Below, in pieces: positions 31,698 through 41,380 of a DNA stretch of 64,000 bases. Origin of the DNA: BAIKAL-G1 sp943370385 (lineage in GTDB: Bacteria; Cyanobacteriota; Cyanobacteriia; PCC-6307; Cyanobiaceae). Position 1 is the first letter of the stretch, and each line of letters begins with the position of its first letter. The DNA lies in assembly GCA_943370385.1 (NCBI GenBank), contig CALRQT020000014.1, positions 33,219-97,218 of the forward strand, written 5' to 3'. Made by a program: the position numbers and the translations under genes. The notes beneath the pieces were generated by a model that saw only the letters and a program-made list of their open reading frames with translations, was not told the DNA's origin and ran no database searches.

Positions 31698-33338
31698 ATG
31701 ACCAGCAGCGTGCTCCAGGTGGCGCTCGAGAAGCCCTTTAGCGACCAGAAACCGGGGACCTCCGGTCTGCGCAAAAGCAGCCGGCAGTTCGCCACGCCCC
31801 ACTACCTGGAGAGCTTCATCGAGGCGATTTTGCGGGTCTTGCCTGGGGTCGCGGGCGGAACCCTGGTGATTGGCGGTGACGGGCGCTACGGCAATCGCCA
31901 GGCCATCGATGTGATCCTGCGCATGGCCGCCGCCCACGGCGTGGCCCAGGTGATCACCACCACCGGCGGCATCCTCTCCACTCCCGCCGCCTCCAACCTG
32001 ATCCGCAAACACGGCGCCATCGGCGGCATCATCCTCTCGGCCAGCCACAACCCGGGCGGCCCCGAGGGCGACTTCGGCGTGAAAGTGAATGGCGCCAACG
32101 GCGGCCCCACGCCCGAATCGCTCACCGATGCGATCTACGCCTGCAGCCTCACCCTGGAGGGCTACCGGATCAGCGAAGCGGCACCGATCAGCCTCGATCG
32201 CCCTGGCAACCATCAGATCGGCACCATGCAGGTGCAGGTGATTGATGGGGTCGACGACTACATCACCTTGATGCAGGGCCTGTTTGATTTCGATCAGATC
32301 GCTGATTTGCTGCGCGGCGATTTCCCGATCGCCTTCGATGCCATGCACGCGGTCACCGGACCCTATGCCAAACGGCTGCTTGAGGGCCTGCTGGGAGCCC
32401 CCGCGGGCACGGTTCGCAATGGCATCCCCCTGGAGGATTTTGGCGGCGGCCATCCCGACCCCAACCTCACCTACGCCCATGACCTCGCCGAGCTGCTCCT
32501 CGGTGGCGATCGGTATCGCTTTGGCGCCGCCTGCGATGGCGATGGCGACCGCAACATGGTGATCGGCCAGCGTTGCTTTGTGAATCCCAGTGACAGCCTG
32601 GCCGTGCTCACCGCCAACGCCACCCTGGCGCCTGGATATGCCGCTGGCCTGGCCGGCGTGGCCCGCTCCATGCCCACCAGCGCCGCTGTGGATGTGGTGG
32701 CCAAGGAGCTGGGACTTGACTGCTTTGAGACCCCTACGGGTTGGAAGTTTTTCGGCAACCTGCTCGATGCCGGCCGCATCACCCTCTGCGGCGAAGAAAG
32801 TTTTGGCACGGGTAGCAACCACATCCGCGAGAAAGATGGCCTCTGGGCCGTGCTGTTCTGGCTACAGATCCTGGCCCGCCGCGGTTGCTCCGTGGCCGAG
32901 ATCATGACCGACCATTGGCAGCGCTTCGGCCGCCACTATTACTCCCGCCACGACTACGAAGCGATCGACAGTGGCGCCGCCCATGGCCTCTACGACCGCC
33001 TGCGGGAGATGGGGCCTGGGCTCGTTGGCGCCGGCTTTGCCGGCCGCACGATTGCCGTTGCCGATGATTTCAGCTACCGCGATCCCGTGGATGACTCCCT
33101 GACCAGCGGCCAGGGCCTGCGCCTGCTGCTCAATGACGGCAGTCGGGTGGTGTTCCGCCTTTCGGGCACGGGCACCCAGGGCGCCACGCTGCGCCTCTAT
33201 CTCGAGAGCTATGTGGCCACCGGCGGCAACCTCAACCAGGATCCCCAGCTGGCCCTGGGGGATCTCATCAGCGCCGCCGACCAGCTGGCCGAAATTAAAA
33301 CCCGCACTGGTATGGATCAACCGACCGTGATCACCTGA
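31698..33338 (+). CDS. pgm: Alpha-D-glucose phosphate-specific phosphoglucomutase
   Basis: Phosphoglucomutase interconverts glucose-1-phosphate and glucose-6-phosphate for glycogen and sugar nucleotide synthesis. From ATG 31698 the protein has 546 residues, the usual size. Motifs are the KPGTSGLRK start of domain 1, the phosphoserine loop SASHNPGG, the Mg2+ loop DGDGDRNM, the sugar-binding GEESFGTGSNH and the phosphate-binding FRLSGTGTQGATLRLY in domain 4. An upstream in-frame start at 31674 would add eight residues. A strong bidirectional terminator follows. Confidence 0.97.
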   Translation: MTSSVLQVALEKPFSDQKPGTSGLRKSSRQFATPHYLESFIEAILRVLPGVAGGTLVIGGDGRYGNRQAIDVILRMAAAHGVAQVITTTGGILSTPAASNLIRKHGAIGGIILSASHNPGGPEGDFGVKVNGANGGPTPESLTDAIYACSLTLEGYRISEAAPISLDRPGNHQIGTMQVQVIDGVDDYITLMQGLFDFDQIADLLRGDFPIAFDAMHAVTGPYAKRLLEGLLGAPAGTVRNGIPLEDFGGGHPDPNLTYAHDLAELLLGGDRYRFGAACDGDGDRNMVIGQRCFVNPSDSLAVLTANATLAPGYAAGLAGVARSMPTSAAVDVVAKELGLDCFETPTGWKFFGNLLDAGRITLCGEESFGTGSNHIREKDGLWAVLFWLQILARRGCSVAEIMTDHWQRFGRHYYSRHDYEAIDSGAAHGLYDRLREMGPGLVGAGFAGRTIAVADDFSYRDPVDDSLTSGQGLRLLLNDGSRVVFRLSGTGTQGATLRLYLESYVATGGNLNQDPQLALGDLISAADQLAEIKTRTGMDQPTVIT

Positions 33339-33366
33339 TCAGGGCAGCGGTCAACCAATCCCATGG

Positions 33367-33405
33367 AAAAGGCCTGTTCAGCTAGTTGCTGAGCAGGCCT
33401 TTTTA
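33367..33405. terminator. Bidirectional terminator between pgm and the RND operon
   Basis: AAAAGGCCTGTTCAGC pairs with GCTGAGCAGGCCTTTT (one G-U) around TAGTT, followed by T on the plus strand and preceded by A, which reads as T on the minus strand. It separates the convergent pgm gene and the RND pump operon and can serve both. Confidence 0.92.
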
Positions 33406-33434
33406 GTAATTAAAGCAGCTGGTCTAATACCAGC

Positions 33435-36400
33435 TCAAGCCTCGATGGCAGGCTTGGCGGAGCGGCCCTCGAGGTGCTTGATCGCCACATAGAAGGGCGG
33501 CACCACCCCCAGGGACAGGACCGTGGCCACCAGCAGGCCGCCGAAGATCACCGTACCCAGGGATTGCTGGCTATTGGCGCCGGCCGTGGTGGCCACCACC
33601 AGGGGCAGGAAGCCCGCCAAGGATGCAATCGCCGTCATCAGGATCGGGCGCATCCGCGATTCAGCGGCGGCAATGGCGGCCTCCACGGCCGTCATGCCGG
33701 CTTCCACGTGTTGCTCGGCCACCTCCACAATCAGGATTCCGTTTTTGGCCGCTAGGCCAATCAAGGTGACCAGGCCCACCTGGGCGTAAATGTTGAGATC
33801 AATCGAGCGCATGGCCAGGAAGGCCAGGGCGCCCAACATGGCCAGGGGCACGGTCATCAGGATGATCACCGGGGTGACATAGCTCTCGTATTGGGCCGAG
33901 AGCACCAAATAAACCACCAGGATGCCCAGGCCAAACACCAGCACACTGGCATTGCCAGCGGAGAGCTGAAGAGAAGCCAGGCCCGTGAAGGCATAGCCGA
34001 TGTTATTGAAGTTCTGCTCTTTAAAGATCGACTGGATCTTGTCTAGGGCTTGGCCGGAGCTCTTGCCAATCGCCTCGGCACCCTGCACGAGAATCGTGCG
34101 ATAGAGGTTGTAGTGGCTCACAACCGGCGGCGCACTGGTGAGGTCTGCCTTAGCAAACTGGGACACCTGCACCATCTTGTCGTCGTTGCTGCGGACGTAA
34201 TAGCTCAAGACGTCATCAAGCTTGCTGCGCCCTTGCGCTTCGGCTTGCACGTAGATGTTGCGCACCTGGCCGTTCTCATAGGTGAGACCGGAATAGTTGC
34301 CGCCAGCAAGGATGGCAATCGTCTGCATGGCGTTCTGGAAATCCACATTCAGGGCGCCCATGATCGATCGATCGATCTTGAGGCCGAACGCTGGGGCGCT
34401 GGGGATGAACTGGGTATAGAGCGTGGAGAAGTCGCCGCTGGCCGTGCCCGCAACCACCAGTTTCTTAGCGAGGTCATTGAGCTGGTTGAAGCTGTAGGCC
34501 CCATTGCTGAGGTCATTGAACTGGAAGTAGAAACCGCCCTGGGCCGAGAAACCGGGGATCGCCGGTGGCTGGGCTGCCACGGCCAAGCCGGAACTGATTT
34601 TCTCCAGTTTGGCGTTGAGGCGGGCCACGATCGCCGGGGTCTTGTGCTCAGCTCCAGAGCGTTCATCTAAGGGCTTGAGACCAAAGAAGAACACCCCCTG
34701 ATCCGGACTGGAACCGTTAAAGCCGTAGCCACTAATCACTGAGCCAGCGATGATGTCGGGTTCACCCTTGAGAACCTTGGCCACCTCTTCACCAGTCTTC
34801 TGGGTCTGGCTCAGGGATGCCCCATTCTGCAGCTGGTAAATCCCCAACCCATAGCCCTGATCCTCTTCGGGGATGAAGGCGGTGGGCAGGGCCGAGAAGG
34901 CCATGGCCGTGACCACAATGCCACCAGCTAAGCCTGCCAGGATCCATTTCTTGCGGGCAATCAAGACAACCAGCAGCTTGGCGTAGCCCTTCTCAAGGCG
35001 GGCAAAGTGGTGGTTGAAGCGCTCAAAAATCCAGGCCAGCCGGCTGCCGGCAAAGCCAAACAGCACAACGCCAAAGACGTAGGCGCCCATGCCAAAGGAT
35101 GCAGCACTAAAACGGCCAAAGGCCAAACCCACCAGGATGCCGCCGATCGCCCAGCCCCAGCCCTTGGGTAGGGGCGGCCGCTCGCTTTTGAGAATCAGCG
35201 CCGAGAGCATCGGCGAGAAGGTGAGGGCGTTAAAGGTAGAGATGGCAATCGCGAAGGCGATGGTGAGCGCAAATTGCTTATAAATAATGCCGATGCCGCC
35301 GGGATAGAAGGCCACCGGCACAAACACGGCCATCAACACGAGCGATGTGGCGATCAGGGCTCCGATCAATTCGCCCATGCACTCCATCGCCGCCTGGCGG
35401 GGCTTCATGCCCTTCTCCAGGTTCTTGGACACGGCCTCAATCACCACAATGGCGTCATCCACCACCAGGCCCGTGGCTAGCACCAGGCCCAGCAAGGTGA
35501 GCTGGTTGATCGAGAAGCCAAAGGCCTTGATGAAGGCAAAGGTGCCCACCAACGAAATCGGGATCGCCAGGCTGGGCACGATCGTGGCACGCCAATCCTG
35601 CAGGAACAGAAACAGAATCAGCAACACCAGCACAATCGCCAAGCCCAGGGCGTCCACCACCCCTTCAACGGCCGATTCAATGAACTGGCCGATGTTGTAG
35701 ATCTCGGTAACGGTGACGCCGGGGGGCAGCTGGGCACTAAAGGCATCGATCACCTTGACCACGGCCTCAGAGACATTGAGAGCGTTGCTCTCTGGAGTCT
35801 GGAAAACAGCAATGGTGAGGGCTGGATTACCTTGAATGCTGATGGCCTGCTGACCGAAGGTGTTGAAGCCATAGGTGGCTTCGCCCACATCCTGGAGCCG
35901 CAGCAGGTTGCCCTGGGGGGTCTTGCCGACGATCAGGCGATTGAGATCCTCAATCGAGACCAAATTGCCGTTGTTCTCAACAATGATTGGGTAGGCAAAC
36001 CTCTGATCACCCCCAGCGGGAGGGCCGCCCACCAGACCACCAATCGCCACAGTGTTCTGGTTTTTGACGGCCGACACAACCTGGTCGGCCGTGAGCTGGT
36101 TTGCGGCCAGCTTGGCCGGATCGACGAACAGCCAGAAGGCTGGATTACTACCACCGAGCAGGTTGATGCTGGCCACGCCAGGCACCCGTTCCAATTGGTA
36201 ATAGAGATTTTCATAAATCAGGCCGTTGAGATAGGCCGCGTCGTACTGACCTTGCGTTGAAGAAACCTGATAGGCCAACAGGATCGACGGGGTGCTCTGC
36301 ATCACCGAGATCCCCGTGGCCTGCACCTGCTGGGGAAGCTGGGGCATGGCCAGGGACACCCGGTTTTGCACATTGACCTGGTCAATGTTGATATCGGTGT

Positions 36401-36695
36401 CTTCGTCGAAGTAGACCTGAATCGTGCTTTGGCCCTGGCTAGTGCTGAAGGAGGAGATGTAGGCGGCCCCTGGTACGCCGTTAATCTGCTGCTCCAGGGG
36501 GTTGGTCACCGCCTGCTCCGTCACTAGGGAGTTAGCGCCGCCATAGTTAGCAGTCACCGTGACCAGGGGCGGAGCGATATTGGGCAGGTTTTCAATCGAA
36601 AGGCTCGGAATCGCAATGATGCCGATTAAAACAATTAAAATACTGCAAACGGTGGTTAGAACCGGCCGCTTGATAAACCGATCAGACAAGGACAT
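33435..36695 (-). CDS. RND efflux transporter, HAE1/AcrB type
   Basis: The inner-membrane proton-driven pump subunit has 1086 residues, the usual AcrB size range, with 12 transmembrane helices arranged 1+5, 1+5 around two large periplasmic loops. It begins MSLSDRFIKRPVLTTVCSIL, as AcrB-like proteins do. The proton-relay aspartates are in TGLVVDDAIVVIEAV (TM4), and GLAAKNGILIVE in the second half marks TM10. Efflux of lipophilic compounds or drugs is expected. It follows its membrane-fusion partner by 9 nt. An outer-membrane channel gene (TolC-like) is not adjacent. Codon use is less GC-extreme than in flanking genes. Confidence 0.95.
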   Translation of the reverse strand: MSLSDRFIKRPVLTTVCSILIVLIGIIAIPSLSIENLPNIAPPLVTVTANYGGANSLVTEQAVTNPLEQQINGVPGAAYISSFSTSQGQSTIQVYFDEDTDINIDQVNVQNRVSLAMPQLPQQVQATGISVMQSTPSILLAYQVSSTQGQYDAAYLNGLIYENLYYQLERVPGVASINLLGGSNPAFWLFVDPAKLAANQLTADQVVSAVKNQNTVAIGGLVGGPPAGGDQRFAYPIIVENNGNLVSIEDLNRLIVGKTPQGNLLRLQDVGEATYGFNTFGQQAISIQGNPALTIAVFQTPESNALNVSEAVVKVIDAFSAQLPPGVTVTEIYNIGQFIESAVEGVVDALGLAIVLVLLILFLFLQDWRATIVPSLAIPISLVGTFAFIKAFGFSINQLTLLGLVLATGLVVDDAIVVIEAVSKNLEKGMKPRQAAMECMGELIGALIATSLVLMAVFVPVAFYPGGIGIIYKQFALTIAFAIAISTFNALTFSPMLSALILKSERPPLPKGWGWAIGGILVGLAFGRFSAASFGMGAYVFGVVLFGFAGSRLAWIFERFNHHFARLEKGYAKLLVVLIARKKWILAGLAGGIVVTAMAFSALPTAFIPEEDQGYGLGIYQLQNGASLSQTQKTGEEVAKVLKGEPDIIAGSVISGYGFNGSSPDQGVFFFGLKPLDERSGAEHKTPAIVARLNAKLEKISSGLAVAAQPPAIPGFSAQGGFYFQFNDLSNGAYSFNQLNDLAKKLVVAGTASGDFSTLYTQFIPSAPAFGLKIDRSIMGALNVDFQNAMQTIAILAGGNYSGLTYENGQVRNIYVQAEAQGRSKLDDVLSYYVRSNDDKMVQVSQFAKADLTSAPPVVSHYNLYRTILVQGAEAIGKSSGQALDKIQSIFKEQNFNNIGYAFTGLASLQLSAGNASVLVFGLGILVVYLVLSAQYESYVTPVIILMTVPLAMLGALAFLAMRSIDLNIYAQVGLVTLIGLAAKNGILIVEVAEQHVEAGMTAVEAAIAAAESRMRPILMTAIASLAGFLPLVVATTAGANSQQSLGTVIFGGLLVATVLSLGVVPPFYVAIKHLEGRSAKPAIEA

Positions 36696-36704
36696 GATCG
36701 ATCC

Positions 36705-37856
36705 TCAGTTGGAAGCGCCGGTGCTGGAAGCAGCGGCGACTTTGACGGGCATAAACGATCTCAACAGGGCCGTATTGCTAACCACCACCTGATCCCCTGC
36801 CGCCAGACCGGAGATCACGGGGAAGCGATTTTGGTCCAGGGTGCCGAGACGGACCAGGGTTTGCACCACAATCGGAGTCTGGCTAGGTAGGGACTCAAAC
36901 ATGGCCTTTTGGGCAGGCAGCACCTCTGGAGAAGCCTTGATCTTGGGCAGAAGCACAGAGAGGGGGAAAATCTTATAAACAAATGGCTGCTGGGCCTGCA
37001 TCATCACCGCCTCAACCGGCACGGACAACTGGCGCTTACTGCCGGTAATGATGCGATTACGCACGTACTGGCCCGTTTTCAACGTGCCAGTCAGATTGGG
37101 GAAGGAGGCCTTGACTAGCACCGTATTAGGTGCGTTCTGGGTTCCGCTGACACCGAAGTAGGGCGAAATAAACACCACCGTGCCCGTGCCCTTCACCGGC
37201 GGCGTGCTTTGGGTGACGAGCTGAACCGGCTGGCCAATCTTGACGCTGCTGGATTGGGTTGCCGGCACATCCATCAGGGTCCAGAGCACACTGTTATCGA
37301 CGATGCCGGTGATCGCCTGGCCCTGGCGGATGTAATCACCAAGCTTGACCGAATCAAGGTCGCCGATTTCACCGTTAATCGGTGAGGTGACGTATTTGTA
37401 GTTAAGGGTGGCCCGGTTGGCGGTCACCTGGTCCCGGCTCTTGATGGCCTGGGTGATGTAGTAATCGCGATCCTTGGTGGAGACGGCTCCTTGATTATTC
37501 AAGAAGACATAACGCTCGGCATTGAGATTGTCTTTTAGGGCTTCAGCCTTGCTGGCATTAAGGCTCGCCGTTTCCTGCACATTATCGAGCACGATGATGG
37601 GTTGGCCTGCCCTCACGCGCTGGCCCTGGGTGGCCAGGATCTTCACGACCCGACCATCGGCCTCGGGCCGCATCGCCACGTTGGAGGTGGATTCCAGCCG
37701 GCTCACCACCTCAATGCCTGGGCTGAAGGCGGCTTCGCCGATGCGCTCCACTTGAACCGAGAGGGGCTCCCGCTCAGGAGGCTTGGACCCACAGCCCCCG
37801 AGGGCAACTAGCCCGAGCACGGCCAGGAAGGGTCTTAGTCGCCGCACGGAGGTCAA
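36705..37856 (-). CDS. RND efflux periplasmic adaptor (membrane fusion) lipoprotein
   Basis: The adaptor has 383 residues and opens with a lipoprotein signal ending in LVALGGC. It shows the order usual for AcrA-like proteins: barrel-sandwich lipoyl half (SNVAMRPEADGRVVKILATQ), helical hairpin (about 95-150), second lipoyl half (NYKYVTSPINGEIGDLDSVK, in which the loop YxxVxSPxxG is diagnostic) and beta-barrel and membrane-proximal domains. It links the RND pump to an outer-membrane channel. The RND gene starts 9 nt downstream. Upstream, the divergent rarA fusion gene begins 100 nt away. Confidence 0.94.
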   Translation of the reverse strand: MTSVRRLRPFLAVLGLVALGGCGSKPPEREPLSVQVERIGEAAFSPGIEVVSRLESTSNVAMRPEADGRVVKILATQGQRVRAGQPIIVLDNVQETASLNASKAEALKDNLNAERYVFLNNQGAVSTKDRDYYITQAIKSRDQVTANRATLNYKYVTSPINGEIGDLDSVKLGDYIRQGQAITGIVDNSVLWTLMDVPATQSSSVKIGQPVQLVTQSTPPVKGTGTVVFISPYFGVSGTQNAPNTVLVKASFPNLTGTLKTGQYVRNRIITGSKRQLSVPVEAVMMQAQQPFVYKIFPLSVLLPKIKASPEVLPAQKAMFESLPSQTPIVVQTLVRLGTLDQNRFPVISGLAAGDQVVVSNTALLRSFMPVKVAAASSTGASN

Positions 37857-37956
37857 TCAATTTGCCAGCAAGTTACCGGACAAGCAGCGAGATGGCTGCA
37901 GCCCAGGCGATGAAATGGGAAGGTTGTGATCCCAATGGGGGCCTTCCCCTGGCGCC

Positions 37957-40377
37957 GTGGCCGACCTGTTCAGCCATCACCGCGAGATCCAGCTGGCCCA
38001 GCTGGCTCCCCTGGCCGACCGGATGCGGCCCCGCAGCCTGGAGGAGTTCCAGGGCCAGGAGGCGATCCTGGGGCCCGGCCGGCTGCTGCGCCGGGCGATC
38101 CAGGCCGATCGGGTCGGCAACCTGATCCTGCATGGGCCGCCGGGGGTGGGCAAAACCACCCTGGCCCGCATCATTGCCGCCACCACCCGCGCCCACTTCA
38201 GCAGCCTCAACGCCGTGCTGGCCGGGGTGAAGGACCTGCGCAGCGAGGTGGACGCGGCCAAGCGGCGCCTCGAGCAGCACAGCCTGCGCACCCTCCTCTT
38301 CATCGATGAGGTGCACCGCTTTAACAGTGCCCAGCAGGATGCCCTGCTGCCCTGGGTCGAGAACGGCACCGTGACCCTGATCGGGGCCACCACCGAAAAC
38401 CCCTATTTCGAGGTCAACAAGGCCCTGGTCAGTCGCTCGCGGCTGTTCCGCATGGAACCGCTGGGGCCGGCCCACCTCCAGGCCCTGCTGCAGCGGGCCC
38501 TGGCCGATCCGGAGCGGGGCTACGGCCAGCGTCGGGTGGAGATCACGGCCGAGGCGGCGGCCCACCTGGTGGATGTGGCCGGCGGCGATGCCCGCAGCCT
38601 GCTCAACGCGTTGGAGCTGGCGGTGGAAACCACCGCGCCCGTGCCCCTGGGCAAGCCCGTTCCCCAAGCCGACCCAGGTCCAAGCGCTTCAACCGGCGAG
38701 TCCAGCGGTCCAGGGGCCAACCCGGCTGGCGTGATCCGCATCGACCTGGCCATCGCCGAGGAATCGATCCAGCAGCGGGCCGTGCTCTACGACAAGCAGG
38801 GTGATGCCCATTTCGACACGATCAGCGCCTTTATTAAGTCGCTGCGGGGCTCCGATGCCGATGCCGCCCTGTTCTGGCTGGCGCGCATGGTGGAGGCGGG
38901 CGAAAACCCCCGCTTCATCTTCCGGCGCATGCTGATTTCCGCCGGTGAGGACATCGGCCTGGCCGATCCCCAGGCCATGGTGGTGGTGGAAGCGTGTGCC
39001 GCGGCCTTCGAGCGGGTGGGCTTACCTGAGGGGCTTTATCCCCTGGCCCAGGCGGCCCTGTATCTGGCCAGCACCGAAAAAAGCAACAGCCTGCTTGGGT
39101 TCTTTGACGCCCTGAAAACGGTCAAGGCCAGCAACCGCCAGGACGTTCCCTCCCACCTGCGCGATGCCAACCGGGATGGCCAGGCCTTTGGCGATGGCGT
39201 GGGCTACCGCTATCCCCATGCCTACGCCGAGCACTGGGTGGCCCAGCAATACCTGCCCAGCGCCCTGCAGGGGGAGCTGTTTTGGCAGCCGGGCCAGCTG
39301 GGTTGGGAAGGGGAGCGGCGCTCCCGCATGCAGCAACGGCGGGCCGCCCAGTTGGCCGCCGCGGCCGAACAGGAGGCCGAGCAGGGCACCGTGCTCAGCG
39401 GCGGCCCCGAGGATCCGGTGCTGGCCCGCTGGCTGCAACGGCAACTTGGTAGCGAGGGCCAACGGCTCGATCGGCTACGCCAGCGCCTCTGGCAGGACAC
39501 GGCGCCGCGGCGCCAGGACCGGGTATTGATCCTCGAAGCCCGCTCCCTGCTCTGGGCCCTGGATCCCCTCGCCGCTTGCCCCGAAGGGGGCGTGGTCATC
39601 CAGCTGGCCCAGGGCAGCGACCGCCAGCGGCTGCAGGCCCAGCTCCAGGTGCTCGACAGTCTCAGCCAGCCCCAGCTGGTGGCTCCCCAGGAACCGCAGG
39701 CCCAGGGCCAGCCCCCAAGCCTGGACCGGGATCACGGCCAGAAGCCCAGCCAGAAACACCACCAGAAGCCGACGTCGGACCCGGCGGCTGGGGCGGAGCA
39801 GGACGTGGATCCCGCTGGCCTCCAGGCCCTGGCCCGCCAGCTTGAGCCAGGGCAGCAGTTCGAGTGGATCGCCGGCCGCCATCCCTTCCGCCCGCTGGTG
39901 GGTGCGGCCCTGGAGGAGGCCGTGGCCGACCTCGATCGCCTGGCGGCGAGCCGCTGCCAGTTGCGGCTGCTGTTCTCCAGTCCGGCCCTGGGTCCGGCCG
40001 GGGCGTTGCTGGCGGGCGGACGGAGCTTCAGTGCCGAACAAACCAGCCTGGTAAGGGCCGCCGCCGCTTGCGAAGGGGACGCCTTCAGCGCCCTGGCCGG
40101 CGGCCCGGACCTCCAGGCCCTGGATCGGGCCCTACGGGCGCGCGGCTGGACGGTGACGTGGCAGCGCTGGCCTGAGCCCCTGGAGCTGGAGATCGGCGAA
40201 GCCCTGCTGGCCCGCTGGTTTGGCCCCCAGGCCGCCTATCGCCAACAGCTGCAACCAAGCTTGGCCCCTGCGGACATCGATGGCCTGGCAAGCCTCCTGC
40301 AGGGGCTCCTCGGCCAGCGGCTGCCCCAGCGCCTGCAGCACGAGCTGCTGAACGCCCAGCGCCGGCCCAGGGATTAG
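37957..40377 (+). CDS. rarA: RarA/MgsA replication-associated AAA+ ATPase fused to a C-terminal domain
   Basis: Residues about 1-440 are RarA (MgsA), a clamp-loader-like AAA+ protein working at stalled forks: MADLFSHHREIQLAQLAPLA-type start, RPRSLEEFQGQ, Walker A HGPPGVGKTTLA, Walker B LLFIDEVHRFN, sensor GATTENPYFEVN and the C-terminal tetramer domain with DKQGDAHFDTISAFIKSLRG. The protein then continues for another 360 residues with a domain of unrelated sequence (DRVLILEARSLLWALDPLAA, later RQLEPGQQFEWIAGRHPFRP), partly resembling a degenerate methyltransferase-like Rossmann fold. Similar fusions occur in cyanobacteria. The chosen start is GTG 37957. A Gln/Pro-rich linker, about residues 575-615, interrupts the C-terminal part. 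Confidence 0.88.
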   Translation: MADLFSHHREIQLAQLAPLADRMRPRSLEEFQGQEAILGPGRLLRRAIQADRVGNLILHGPPGVGKTTLARIIAATTRAHFSSLNAVLAGVKDLRSEVDAAKRRLEQHSLRTLLFIDEVHRFNSAQQDALLPWVENGTVTLIGATTENPYFEVNKALVSRSRLFRMEPLGPAHLQALLQRALADPERGYGQRRVEITAEAAAHLVDVAGGDARSLLNALELAVETTAPVPLGKPVPQADPGPSASTGESSGPGANPAGVIRIDLAIAEESIQQRAVLYDKQGDAHFDTISAFIKSLRGSDADAALFWLARMVEAGENPRFIFRRMLISAGEDIGLADPQAMVVVEACAAAFERVGLPEGLYPLAQAALYLASTEKSNSLLGFFDALKTVKASNRQDVPSHLRDANRDGQAFGDGVGYRYPHAYAEHWVAQQYLPSALQGELFWQPGQLGWEGERRSRMQQRRAAQLAAAAEQEAEQGTVLSGGPEDPVLARWLQRQLGSEGQRLDRLRQRLWQDTAPRRQDRVLILEARSLLWALDPLAACPEGGVVIQLAQGSDRQRLQAQLQVLDSLSQPQLVAPQEPQAQGQPPSLDRDHGQKPSQKHHQKPTSDPAAGAEQDVDPAGLQALARQLEPGQQFEWIAGRHPFRPLVGAALEEAVADLDRLAASRCQLRLLFSSPALGPAGALLAGGRSFSAEQTSLVRAAAACEGDAFSALAGGPDLQALDRALRARGWTVTWQRWPEPLELEIGEALLARWFGPQAAYRQQLQPSLAPADIDGLASLLQGLLGQRLPQRLQHELLNAQRRPRD

Positions 40378-40407
40378 GGCATCGAATCGCCCTCGGGCTA
40401 GGCGTTG

Positions 40408-41238
40408 TTAGGGCTTTGGTGGCCTGCCCAGGGGGCTAACCCCGGCGGGAGCGACCTGGCGGGCCTGGTTGGCCTGCAGGCAGGCGGGCAGGAACACGTA
40501 CCAGGACAGCAGCGAGGTGCACTGGGCCTCGCCCACACACTTGCTGGGGGCGCAGACGCTCAGGCGGCCGCAGCCCTGGCCAGTGCTGAAGTCGGTGGGC
40601 AGGTGGGCCATGATCGCCAGGGCCGAGATCTGGCCGCCCGCGGCGGCAGCGATGATCGCCGAGCGCAGGGCTTCCACCGCATAGGTGGTCTTGGCGCTTG
40701 GGGAAAGGGTGCTGGTGGACTGGGTGCTTGATGGCCCGTAGCCGCGCGTCTGGGTGCGCAGGAAGGCCAGGCCATCCCTGGAATAGAGGAAACGGGCCAG
40801 GGCCACCAGATCGACGCTGTAGGGCTTGGCCAGGCCCAGGCGCAGGTCCTCGGGGCTCCAGCCGGAGCGGTCGATGGCGCTGGCCAAGGAGCGGTCGCCC
40901 ACGACCCCCGTCTCGACAAAGCGGCGAATCGCCTCCGGCTGCAGGGACCAGACCCCAACCCCGCTGGTCCAGCGCACGGGGATCACCTGGCGGCCGCTTT
41001 GGCCCCCATCAGCAATGCTGAACGCCGCGCCAGCCTGGGGCGTTTGGGTCGCCAGCCCGGGGGCAACCGCCTGGGCCCGGGCCCCTAGGGGCGCCAAAGC
41101 GATCAGGGCCCCAGGGCCAACCGTGCCGGCGAGCCCCGCCAGGAGCACCAAAGCGAACCTGGAGCCAAGACGGCCTGGCCTCGTGGCCTGGGAGGCGGGC
41201 ACCATCGCTGAGCCGGGCATCTGCATGGGCCTGATCAT
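40408..41238 (-). CDS. Secreted protein with DUF1400-like domain
   Basis: From ATG 41238 this is a 276-residue protein with a signal peptide (FALVLLAGLAGTVGPGALIA, cleavage near ARAQA). Residues about 75-195 resemble DUF1400, the all-helical domain found at the N-terminus of many cyanobacterial alpha/beta hydrolases: VWSLQPEAIRRFVETGVVG, LRLGLAKPYSVDLVALARFL, YSRDGLAFLRTQTRG and VEALRSAIIAAAAGG. No hydrolase domain follows, so it is a stand-alone version. The C-terminal tail has five cysteines (GCGRLSVCAPSKCVG and CTSLLSWYVFLPACL) that could be disulfide-linked. Other start codons in frame exist both upstream (to 41577) and downstream. Confidence 0.65.
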   Translation of the reverse strand: MIRPMQMPGSAMVPASQATRPGRLGSRFALVLLAGLAGTVGPGALIALAPLGARAQAVAPGLATQTPQAGAAFSIADGGQSGRQVIPVRWTSGVGVWSLQPEAIRRFVETGVVGDRSLASAIDRSGWSPEDLRLGLAKPYSVDLVALARFLYSRDGLAFLRTQTRGYGPSSTQSTSTLSPSAKTTYAVEALRSAIIAAAAGGQISALAIMAHLPTDFSTGQGCGRLSVCAPSKCVGEAQCTSLLSWYVFLPACLQANQARQVAPAGVSPLGRPPKP

Positions 41239-41380
41239 CGCTGGCCAGGGCGAACGGAGTTGCTCCAAGCCCCCCGCTCCGAGCCCCCATTGCCAGCCCT
41301 CCCCCAGGGATCGGGCCGCAGCGGCAGGGTTGGCGCCCGACGGATCTAGTCGCGAACCGGTAAGACCCAGCAAGCCAAGC

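Noticed and set aside
31545..32822. Long minus-strand open frame opposite pgm
   Set aside because: It is antisense to phosphoglucomutase with intact motifs and has no recognisable domain.
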